Assembly: GCA_016709845.1 (NCBI GenBank) | Contig: JADJMA010000051.1 | Location: 1 to 19,067 of the forward strand | DNA: 19,067 nt | Reading direction: 5' to 3' | From: Flammeovirgaceae bacterium | GTDB lineage: Bacteria > Bacteroidota > Bacteroidia > Cytophagales > Cyclobacteriaceae | Part shown: one piece after another, positions 11,275-17,234 of the stretch | Numbering within the stretch: the stretch's first letter is position 1 | How the letters are laid out: each line of letters starts with the position of its first letter | Translations under genes and position numbers: made by a program | The notes under the pieces: generated by a model | The model's input: only the letters and a program-made list of their open reading frames with translations | Database searches by the model: none | Told to the model about the DNA's origin: nothing

Positions 11275-11573
11275 AGCTATGATTTCCTTTTCAATCGATA
11301 AACAGCGCGGCCAGGTGAATGTGGAATGGATGTCAAGACCGATTGATACCAATAAAAAAACAAAAATTAATCGCTCGTCTTGGCCTTGACATCCATGGAA
11401 CAGTCACCTACTTTTGCTTCTCGACTGAAAAGAAAACTTTGAGTGGCCCAATTTTAAGGGGAGCTTACAAACGGGCCACCTAGAAAGATGAAGTAAACTG
11501 ATCTGTTTTAAGAAATTCCTTTTAAGTTTAATATTATATAGATTCATTAGTCTAAATAAAGTAATTTGTCAAT

Positions 11574-11605
11574 CTTATCACATACTATAATAATATTGTG
11601 CAAAT
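11574..11605 (+). repeat. 32-bp direct repeat, left copy (R1)
   Basis: Matches 13606-13637 at 31 of 32 positions, same orientation, exactly 2032 bp apart. Identity stops abruptly on both sides. The core is nearly palindromic; in the right copy CACATACTA-TAA-TAGTATTGTG, and this copy has one base changed. It could be an attachment-site-like boundary, or an operator/promoter for the small gene starting at 11621. Confidence 0.8.
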
Positions 11606-11620
11606 AAAAAAGTTCGCAAG

Positions 11621-11881
11621 ATGTCAACCACAAATGTAAAAGATACAATTATAAGCCGAGTTACCCATATTTGGAACTTATGTAAAGTTCTTATTCCAAA
11701 GGGTGTATCTCATGAAATAGGTATTACAAATACATTAAAGATAACCGTGAGAATAAAGGTAGCAGCAATAGACAAAAAGAAATCAAAGTCTTGGTCTGAT
11801 TATAAGAAACAAAAAATATCTACTTCCAACGCGGTTGACCTAACAATGAATGAGTTTGATAAAAATGAATGGAGATGGTAA
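11621..11881 (+). CDS. Small hypothetical protein (86 residues)
   Basis: Open frame MSTTNVKDTIISRVTHIWNL..., Lys-rich in the second half (KKKSKSWSDYKKQK) and ending MNEFDKNEWRW. I recognise no family. Unlike most genes here it has no frameshift. It starts 16 bp after the left 32-bp repeat and stops 33 bp before the truncated Xre copy 2 on the same strand. That spacing fits a short operon or a partner gene of the antitoxin, but it does not resemble a RES toxin. It could also be the tail of a longer gene. Moderate confidence that it is coding. Confidence 0.4.
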   Translation: MSTTNVKDTIISRVTHIWNLCKVLIPKGVSHEIGITNTLKITVRIKVAAIDKKKSKSWSDYKKQKISTSNAVDLTMNEFDKNEWRW

Positions 11882-11914
11882 GATTAGGTATACATTTCGT
11901 TAATGTGGATCTGA

Positions 11915-12118
11915 ATGAAGATGAATCTCATTAAAAAAGAAATATTGCGAGCCATGAACTTTTTCAAGGATATAGAGAAATTTTCTGCTATTGAATTGAG
12001 CGACAAGGTTGAGCAGGGATTTTTATTCGTGGCCTATCTTGACTTTCAATATGAAACCGGATTTTCTCGCACAGACATGGCTGGATTTTTAGGAGTCAGC
12101 GCAGAGACTGCTATCTGA
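11915..12118 (+). pseudogene. Xre antitoxin-like gene, copy 2, truncated after the HTH
   Basis: MKMNLIKKEILRAMNFFKDI leads to EKFSAIELSDKVEQGF, AYLDFQYETGFSRTDMAGFL and GVS, then AETAI and stop. It is almost identical in DNA to copy 3 (15673-15840): about 67 bases from 12035 to 12101 match without a mismatch. Identity ends sharply at 12101/12102, inside the HTH, two bases before the hairpin at 12104-12130. The whole DUF2384 half is absent and I do not find it further downstream, so this product could bind DNA at best but should not bind a toxin. The start may be ATG 11915, ATG 11921, or the ATG at 11954-11956, which aligns with MDFF of copy 1. Confidence 0.85.
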
Positions 12119-12130
12119 TAGCATTGTCTC
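12104..12130 (+). other. Hairpin at the truncation point of Xre copy 2
   Basis: GAGAC-TGCTAT (12104-12114) pairs with ATAGCA-TT-GTCTC (12118-12130) around CTG, leaving only a 2-nt bulge. It starts two bases after copy 2 stops matching copy 3. It could be the end of an inserted or deleted element or a terminator; no T-run follows. Confidence 0.55.
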
Positions 12131-12274
12131 TTAACGTTACTAACATTGATTAGTGAGTTGTCAAAATATTGAATGTCAAATCCCCTTCCTTTTTTTGTTA
12201 CCCGTTCTGAGGCAAGAGGAAGAATCGAAAATGCAAAAAACGGGTGAATAATGGCGAACACTAAATAAAGACCC

Positions 12275-12412
12275 ATGCTTGAATATGAACAGCAGCAAGC
12301 AATTAAAATACTTCAATCAGTTCTTTTAAAAAAGTATGCTGATAATGAAAAGGAAATTTATTACTTCCTGTCGGATCTTAATGCATTGCCAGAAACAGGA
12401 TTAATAAAATAG
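12275..12412 (+). CDS. Very small hypothetical protein (45 residues)
   Basis: ATG 12275 to TAG 12410-12412: MLEYEQQQAIKILQSVLLKK, then YADNEKEIYYFLSDLNALPE, TGLIK. It is charged and mostly helical in character, with no signal peptide. It stops 19 bp before the AbiE-like gene on the same strand and could be its leader gene or regulator. I recognise no family, and at this length it may be chance; its position in a tight run with the next gene is the only support. Confidence 0.35.
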   Translation: MLEYEQQQAIKILQSVLLKKYADNEKEIYYFLSDLNALPETGLIK

Positions 12413-12431
12413 TCCAAAAACCTATTGATTG

Positions 12432-13314
12432 ATGGAAAAAGTGATAAATGATAAATCGGAAATAGGACAAGCACTTTCTTTATATGACAAGCATTTATTC
12501 TGGGAGTATAGCGAAAAGGAAATTGAGCAGCTGGGGCCTGAACTTGTCGTTCCAAGAGTTACCCGTTACGGTTCTTTGAATGACATCATCCGATTATTCG
12601 TAATTTTTCCTGTTGACGTTATTTATGAGGTTGTCAAGAATGACCATGAACTCGATGTTACTGAAAAGACCTTTTATTCAATGTCTGCTTCAATGAATCT
12701 TCATTACAATACCGTTCGCCCTGAGCTATTGGATCTCATTAAACAAATATGTGATGATCCATTTTTCAAAAATTACCGGTTAGTTGGAGGGACTTCGCTT
12801 TGTTTACAAATCGGACACCGTGAATCTATCGTTGCCGATTTTTTTTCTGATGGGAATGGGAAACCTGTACCCGACCTATTGAAATATATTTTCCAAGAAT
12901 AATTTCTAAGATGGCCAAAGTAGAGTCGCAAAATGGTTGTATGGGGACAACAGCTCAGGGTATAAAGCTAGATGTATTTGACTATGGAGATCCATTTGTA
13001 AAACCCGCAAATATCATTAATGGAATTAGGTTGGCCAGTTTGTTGGATATAGGACTTATGAAAATAGACGTACAGAATAGAAGAAACACCTGGAAAGATC
13101 TCTAGACTTAAATGCTATCACTAAATTTCACCCATTTGGAGAATTGATTTCGGTATACAACCAACGGTATCCTCCATTGCCTGCAAAGCAATGCTTCATG
13201 TCACTTGTGAAGAATATAGAAAATCCTCCACCACTTGACAATTTCCCATATGATTTAATGTTTGATAATTCAAGACCCGAGGAAATTATTTCTGAACTTA
13301 AAGAAATGTGTTGA
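12432..13314 (+). CDS. AbiE-like module: DUF6922 antitoxin-like part fused to AbiEii nucleotidyltransferase
   Basis: From ATG 12432 the first 75-80 residues (LFWEYSEKEIEQLGPELVVP, RVTRYGSLNDIIRLF...) resemble DUF6922 proteins, the antitoxin-like partners encoded just upstream of AbiEii-type toxins. They run without a stop into MNLHYNTVRPELLDLIKQ, FKNYRLVGGTSLCLQIGHRE, SIVADFFSD. That is the start of an AbiEii/AbiGii nucleotidyltransferase; the family transfers nucleotides, to tRNA in characterised cases. The first frame ends at 12900. After one base shift it continues IISKMAKVESQ...GIKLDVFDYGDPF, NGIRLASLLDIGLMKIDV, WKDLLDLNAITKFHP, and ends ELKEMC at 13312-13314. The usual C-terminus of the antitoxin (YF-IPKE-F) is missing at the join, so the fusion probably arose by a small deletion. 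The D-x-D metal motif reads V-A-D. A Lys/Glu-rich frame continues to 13453 and may be a tail. Confidence 0.75.
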
Positions 13315-13605
13315 GGTTTACGCGTTATTGTTTCAACAAGAAACCGAAATATTAAAATCAAAATTCAAATATTCCGAAGAAAAGGATTTGAATAAAAATG
13401 AAACTTCCTCTAAGAATGAAGATGAAGATATGGGTTTGAATAAGGTAATATGAATATGAAGTCACAATAAACAATAGGTTTCTGGATAAAAATCAGACCA
13501 CTGGAATTTCAGATACTTTTTACATAAAAAAATATAGATATTAAGACTCTGCAAGCGCATCAAAAACAGACCATCCCATTATCATTAGTTCCAATGCTTC
13601 CTGCG
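13315..13605. other. No recognised gene
   Basis: About 290 bp. The first 140 bp hold a charged frame (ALLFQQETEILKSKFKYSEE...DMGLNKVI, ending 13453) that could be a frameshifted tail of the AbiEii gene. The rest is AT-rich with no clear signal up to the right 32-bp repeat. Confidence 0.4.
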
Positions 13606-13637
13606 CTTATCACATACTATAATAGTATTGTGCAAAT
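13606..13637 (+). repeat. 32-bp direct repeat, right copy (R2)
   Basis: Second copy of the repeat at 11574-11605, with one mismatch. Here the core is a nearly perfect palindrome (ATACTA-TAA-TAGTAT flanked by CAC and TGTG). On the minus strand the truncated PD40 gene runs directly into it: reading ends ...KNAMDTFAQYYYSM, where the last residues are encoded by the repeat. Confidence 0.8.
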
Positions 13638-13950
13638 GTGTCCATAGCATTTTTTGGCCGAGTGGAGATAAAATAAATTCGTCTTCCGTCAGGTGAAAAA
13701 ACAGGGTCACAATCTTTGTACAACGGATGTGAGAATGAAGTTAATATTGGTGTCTTCTAGGTATCTTCTTGATAATTGGAGACATAAATATCGTGATTTT
13801 CGTTTCTTGAAAAATAGAACCTTTGCCATCAGGTGAAAAAATGCATTGAATTCTAACGAATCAGTATTGATTATACCCAGTAGGTAGGTGCGGGCAGAAT
13901 CGATTGGCAAAGGTATTGGGTAATGAATCTCATTGGGTGGGGAACAATTA
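13606..13950 (-). pseudogene. N-terminal fragment of a PD40 (WD40-like/TolB) beta-propeller lipoprotein
   Basis: Minus-strand reading across three frames: NCSPPNEIHYPIPLPIDSAR, TYLLGIINTDSLEFNAFFSPDGK, FYFSRNENHDIYVSNYQED, TWKTPILTSFSHPLYKDCDP, VFSPDGRRIYFISTRPKNAM. Two SPDG(K/R)-hydrophobic-YF(S/I) blades are the PD40 signature of periplasmic or surface TolB-like propellers. The Cys after a hydrophobic LLIN could be a lipobox, but its signal peptide is broken by a stop or frameshift near 13970. A full protein would have five or more blades. Here the sequence ends at the 32-bp repeat, and the missing blades are not at the other repeat copy. So it is a true truncation and not only base-calling error. 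Confidence 0.7.
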
Positions 13951-14166
13951 ATTAGAAGTTAACCATTTAAGAAAAGTTAAATGTGTTACTAATTACAACG
14001 GAAATTATAGAACTTGTAGATTCAATATACGCAGGTATATATGAATGAATGTTAAAGTCTTGACAAATTTTTTTGTTTCATTTAGCTATTAATCGTCAAT
14101 TTAAAATGCCCGGATATTAAGGAGTTTGAGAATTTTTTTGAATTTTGACTACGAGCATGATACTAT

Positions 14167-14532
14167 TTGGTAAAAAATATACTTACTCTTCCTATATTGA
14201 TCGAAATTCAAAAATCTATCATGCTAGCACTAGCCGAATTCGATAATTCACCGCGTTTAAAAAGCTTGCATAGCATTGTGGACTTTATATTCTTGATTCG
14301 TGAGAAGCCTCTTCAAAAAAAGGTAATAATAAATGTGGGTAAGAAGTTTCGCTTTAATAATACACAACTAGCAGAAGTGGTAGGTGTAAGCGTCCGGGCT
14401 TTTCATCGCAAAAAACCAACCGACACAATTTCAATCGATGCATCTGAAATCACAATGCGCCTTGCGGAACTTTACAGAAATGGGCTAAGCACATTCGATA
14501 ATGATGAAAAGAGCTTTCTCCAAGAGGCTTAA
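14167..14532 (+). CDS. Short Xre-like protein, diverged copy 4, without toxin-binding half
   Basis: Frame from TTG 14167 (VKNILTLPILIEIQKSIMLA) to TAA after FLQEA. The part RFNNTQLAEVVGVSVRAFHR, then ASEITMRLAELYRNGLSTFD aligns without gaps over about 58 residues to copy 3 (GFSRTDMAGFLGVSVHYLKV, then ASERLFKLNEVWVFGLTCFN). The match ends just where the DUF2384 GR-PLQLL block should begin. DNA identity to the other copies is low, so this is an older paralogue or a separate acquisition. The start is uncertain: ATG 14158 (MILFGKKYT) would be used if the A-run at 14172-14177 is miscalled. It may act as a stand-alone repressor or be a truncated antitoxin. The next gene on the same strand is a 59-codon frame. 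Confidence 0.65.
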   Translation: MVKNILTLPILIEIQKSIMLALAEFDNSPRLKSLHSIVDFIFLIREKPLQKKVIINVGKKFRFNNTQLAEVVGVSVRAFHRKKPTDTISIDASEITMRLAELYRNGLSTFDNDEKSFLQEA

Positions 14533-14619
14533 CGTAAATCGGTAATTTGATAAAAGTTGGGGGGTCTCTAAATCATATTCGATCCATAAAATATTATTGA
14601 GAATACTTATTTTTATTGA

Positions 14620-14799
14620 ATGAATAAAGATAATCTCTCAAATAAAAAAGACGACTTCTTAATGCAAATTGAAGAAGCCAGAAGGATAAACGCTGCAATA
14701 AAACGAGTTGTCCGAAATATAAAGGATTTTGATACTACTGGAGTTAACTTGCTCAAAGCCCCAACTGAAAGAGGAAAGACATTGATCTGTTTTGAGTGA
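14620..14799 (+). CDS. Small hypothetical protein (59 residues)
   Basis: ATG 14620 to TGA 14797-14799. It reads MNKDNLSNKKDDFLMQIEEA, RRINAAIKRVVRNIKDFDTT, GVNLLKAPTERGKTLICFE: helical and basic, no signal peptide or membrane segment. It lies 87 bp after the diverged Xre gene on the same strand and is convergent with the metallophosphoesterase, whose stop lies only 17 bp away on the other strand. The dense packing and amphipathic pattern favour a real gene. I know no family for it. Confidence 0.45.
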   Translation: MNKDNLSNKKDDFLMQIEEARRINAAIKRVVRNIKDFDTTGVNLLKAPTERGKTLICFE

Positions 14800-14816
14800 C
14801 TTTTCATAGCACAAAC

Positions 14817-15578
14817 TCAAAACTCCAATACCCTACCCTTATCAAAACCATCATTTTCATTGTAATGCACGTATCCCAATTGATTCGTTAATAAGGTTGT
14901 TCCATGAACTTGAAATGAGGGGATATTTCTGATGGTGATGACCATAAATCCAGAATTTAGGTGCTAGCATTTCTATCAGCACTTCCAGCTCTGTACCGGG
15001 AAGGCCTCGTTTAATGGAGAATATAGAAATTCTTTCGGGTAGTTAATTCTCGTTGGTATATGATGGGTTACTACAATGTTAGTAGCCTTGGGAAAGCTTG
15101 CAATAGACTGTTCAAGGAATTTGAGTGAGGCCTATGAAGGTTATTGAATTCTATTGCATTGAATAACTTGTTGTTATACTTGATCAAGTGGAAGTCACTT
15201 ACACCACTTTCAATATACATTTCGTTTCTCCTACTAATTTTACTCCAAAGTGTTGAAAAATGAATGGACACAATCCTGTAACTCAATTGCCTTATTATTT
15301 AGGAGAATAATATTTTCTCTGATCTTCTCTGAAAAAGAAGCTTCTTTTTATGTTAACGAATAATCATAGTACTCATGATTTCCAGGTATCCAATATGTTA
15401 TTTTAAAGTGCTCCGAAATCCAATCGAAGAACCAATCATAATCCTTCAAATGGCGTAAAGTGACAATGTCACCAGCAAGAATTAAAATCTCAGCAATTGG
15501 GGTGAGTGGATTCAATCGTATCCACTTCTTGTTCTCTGAAAATTCTAAATGTAGATCTGAACAATATTGAATTTTCAT
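14817..15578 (-). CDS. Calcineurin-like metallophosphoesterase, about 250 residues
   Basis: Starts ATG 15578 (MKIQYCSDLHLEF) and, across about five frame changes or stops, ends NENDGFDKGRVLEF at TGA 14817-14819. All five metallophosphoesterase blocks can be read in order: D-L-H in SDLHLE, AGDIV, GNHE in YWIPGNHEYY, VVTHH, and GHHH in FWIYGHHHQKY. These are the ligands of the two-metal centre, so the underlying gene looks complete and able to hydrolyse phosphoesters; the substrate is unknown. The stop after DYSLT (about 15349) and the shifts near 15285, 15140 and 14990 are each followed at once by correct family sequence, so they look like base-calling errors. Its start is about 105 bp from the divergent Xre copy 3. 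The same pair, decayed, lies at 9185-9896, so the pairing is not accidental. Confidence 0.88.
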
Positions 15579-15683
15579 TAATCAATTCATTTGGGTAATA
15601 TTCTATGGCAATAAGAGATAAACTAAATTAGACCTGAGGTTTTTAATTTAATATAGAATTCTAAATTTAAATAAAAAAAAATA

Positions 15684-16109
15684 TTGCGAGCCATACATTT
15701 TTTAAAGAATATTGAAAAATTTTCTGCCATCGAATTGAGCGACAAGGTTGAGCAGGGATTTCCATTCGCAGCCTATCTTGACTTTCAATATGAAACCGGA
15801 TTTTCTCGCACAGACATGGCTGGATTTTTAGGAGTCAGCGTACATTACCTGAAGGTTAAAGCCATAAACGACAAGCTTACAAAACACGCATCTGAAAGGT
15901 TATTTAAACTTAATGAGGTTTGGGTTTTTGGTCTTACTTGCTTTAACGGAAACAAAAAAGACTTTAATCAGTGGCCCCACACGTCCCTTGCTCCTTTACA
16001 TGGCAGAATTCCCCTCCAGTTATTGACCAATTTTATTGGCATGGAAGAAGTTAGGCAGTTGTTAGGGAGAATTCAGCATGTGTGTATTCATGACTTAGAA
16101 CCATACTGA
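15684..16109 (+). CDS. Xre/DUF2384 antitoxin-like protein, copy 3
   Basis: Best preserved of the four copies. N-terminal HTH: FSAIELSDKVEQGF, AYLDFQYETGFSRTDMAGFL, GVSVHYLKVKAINDKL, ASERLFKLNEVWVFGL. C-terminal DUF2384 domain: LAPLHGRIPLQLLTNFIGME, EVRQLLGRIQH. Compared with copy 1 (IQHGVYS, stop) one G is missing at about 16081. Corrected, the protein ends at TGA 16091-16093; as printed it runs on to 16109. The start is unclear: TTG 15684 (RAIHFLKN) is in frame, but copies 1 and 2 have ATG where this copy has ATA (15693-15695). The family normally neutralises RES toxins that break down NAD+. No RES gene follows: about 150 bp without a gene lead to the NrtR-like gene. The divergent partner is the metallophosphoesterase. 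Confidence 0.88.
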   Translation: MRAIHFLKNIEKFSAIELSDKVEQGFPFAAYLDFQYETGFSRTDMAGFLGVSVHYLKVKAINDKLTKHASERLFKLNEVWVFGLTCFNGNKKDFNQWPHTSLAPLHGRIPLQLLTNFIGMEEVRQLLGRIQHVCIHDLEPY

Positions 16110-16240
16110 AAAAAGTTCAACGGACTTCATTCAACTAAAATAATCAAATTGTCCCCAGACAAAACTCAGAGAAGCGGTGCTTAAATCAACATTCCAAACT
16201 CTACTAACTTTTGTATATTCGTGTACCAATAACACAAACT

Positions 16241-16693
16241 ATGCAGTCCATAAAAGTAGCAGTAGATGCGGTAATCTTCGGATATGATACCGAAGAAGGG
16301 TTTCTGTTCTTCTTATTAAACGGAAATACGAGCCTTTCAAAAAATCGTGGGCGTTACCGGCGGAAAAAGCTACCACGGTTGGCGTTTGATCATAAACATA
16401 TTGTCGAAAGTGCGATTAAACGCTTACGCGGAAAAATTGCCTATGAACCTGTTGGCTTCGAACTGCTAGATAAAAAGTTTCCCTTCTCCGACCTGGAGAA
16501 ACTGTATCAAGTACTACTCGACCAAGAACTTGATAGACGGAATTTCAAAAGAAAATCATGACTTATGGTTTTCTCGAAGAACTCGAAGAAACCATCCAAC
16601 GGAGTGTTGGCCGACCGGCCAAGTTATTCCAATTCAATAAAAAGAAATTTCGAGCTGAAAGAAATCGGATACAATTTCGATCTTTTTATCTGA
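16241..16693 (+). pseudogene. NrtR-type Nudix regulator with most of the Nudix domain deleted
   Basis: ATG 16241 gives MQSIKVAVDAVIFGYDTEEGF, then across a shift LLIKRKYEPFKKSWALPAG, the start of a Nudix domain. It jumps at about 16360 to KKLPRLAFDHKHIVESAIKR and LRGKIAYEPVGFELL..., the linker and winged-helix of NrtR-family regulators. About 90 residues, including the Nudix box (GX5EX7REUXEEXGU), are missing. After one more shift (about 16555) it reads GFLEELEETIQRSVGRPAKL, FQFNKKKF, ELKEIGYNFDLFI and stops at 16691-16693. NrtR proteins bind ADP-ribose with the Nudix part and repress NAD-biosynthesis genes with the C-terminus. Here the DNA-binding half is kept and the sensor half is lost, unless the deletion is an assembly artefact. 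The gene precedes the HAD/SPFH/NAD-kinase-like run by 110 bp. Confidence 0.8.
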
Positions 16694-16736
16694 TAATCAA
16701 TCAGCAGTTATTTATTGTATTTATTACGCAAATTAG

Positions 16737-16784
16737 TTTGTGAATACGAATCTTTGTCGTTTATATTTGCGTATATATTACGCA
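16737..16784 (+). promoter_or_regulatory. Bacteroidota promoter overlapped by a palindromic, NrtR-like operator
   Basis: TTTG at 16737-16740 (-33 box), 21-nt spacer, TATATTTG at 16762-16769 (perfect TAnnTTTG -7 box), 34 bp before the HAD gene. A perfect palindrome TGCGTATATATTACGCA (16768-16784; arms TGCGTA/TACGCA) overlaps the end of the -7 box and the expected transcription start, an ideal place for repression. A related half-site TTACGCA lies at 16724-16730. The regulator is inferred to be the adjacent NrtR-like protein. Confidence 0.7.
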
Positions 16785-16803
16785 TATATATACAAATAAG
16801 CGA

Positions 16804-17214
16804 ATGATTACAAAAGCCATCCATATCTGCCTTCAGAAAGCCAAAGAAAAACAATGGCGTAAAACCTATTGGGCCTTCGACATCCACGGTACTATTCTGA
16901 AACCTAATTTCAAACAATATGAAATCACAAAAGAATTCTACCCACATGCTAAAGAAGTGCTTCAACTTATCAGCAAGCAAAAAGACATTGTAAAAATCCT
17001 CTATACCTGTTCGTATCCAAACGAGATAGAACAATACGTGTCCTACTTCAACGCGAATGGTATCCATTTCGATTATGTAAATGAAAACCCGGACGTAGCC
17101 GATGGAAGCTACGGATACTACAAAGAAAAATTCTACTTCAATGTGCTCATGGATGACAAGGCAGGATTTGATGGAGAGACGGATTGGCTAACCATAAAAA
17201 GAAACTTTATTTAA
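16804..17214 (+). CDS. HAD-superfamily-like hydrolase with a D-x-H motif
   Basis: An intact 136-residue frame, MITKAIHICLQKAKEKQWRK, then TYWAFDIHGTILKPNF. HAD motif I is seen as FDIHGT: the nucleophile Asp is present but the second Asp (D-x-D) is His. Motif II is probably the Thr/Ser of ILYTCSYPNEIEQY, and motif IV is the acidic pair of FNVLMDDKAGFD. It is shorter than classical HAD phosphatases and has no obvious cap domain. I recall similar D-x-H proteins near NAD-salvage genes in Bacteroidota; the substrate is unknown to me. It is one of the few genes here without a frameshift. It is first in the operon behind the palindrome-overlapped promoter and is followed 20 bp later by the SPFH gene. 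Confidence 0.75.
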   Translation: MITKAIHICLQKAKEKQWRKTYWAFDIHGTILKPNFKQYEITKEFYPHAKEVLQLISKQKDIVKILYTCSYPNEIEQYVSYFNANGIHFDYVNENPDVADGSYGYYKEKFYFNVLMDDKAGFDGETDWLTIKRNFI

Positions 17215-17234
17215 AACTTTTAAACACTAAAATC

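Larger units (their letters stand above)
10044..11478 (+). mobile_element. IS3-family insertion sequence (IS51/IS407-like)
   Basis: Contains overlapping orfA and orfB with an IS3-type DDE transposase. The proposed ends are weak terminal inverted repeats: GGCACATTTTAAATTC at 10049-10064 against the reverse complement of 11461-11477 (GGCCCGTTTGTAAGCTC), about 12 of 16 positions matching. Downstream of orfB are a perfect 12-bp inverted repeat (ATGGATGTCAAG at 11326-11337 and its complement at 11385-11396, 47 nt apart) and GTGGCCC/GGGCCAC (11443-11449, 11473-11479). A length of about 1.4 kb fits the family. I could not find a convincing target duplication, so the exact ends are tentative. The element separates Xre copy 1 from the AbiE-like segment. 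Confidence 0.6.

Noticed and set aside
12102..12275. Integron attC-like recombination site
   Set aside because: There are hairpins, but no matching pair of core sites (RYYYAAC/GTTRRRY) and no integrase, so I cannot support it.
12046..12276. Minus-strand frame with hydrophobic start (MGLYLVFAIIHPFFAF)
   Set aside because: It overlaps the antisense of the clearly homologous Xre copy 2; the hydrophobic look comes from an A/T-rich non-coding stretch.
14613..14807. Minus-strand frame with hydrophobic stretch (FIAAFILLASSICI)
   Set aside because: It is antisense to the plus-strand 59-residue frame, which has a better start, better composition and better context.
16091..16240. Possible RES toxin after Xre copy 3
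   Set aside because: Only about 150 bp separate it from the NrtR-like gene and no frame shows RES-family sequence.
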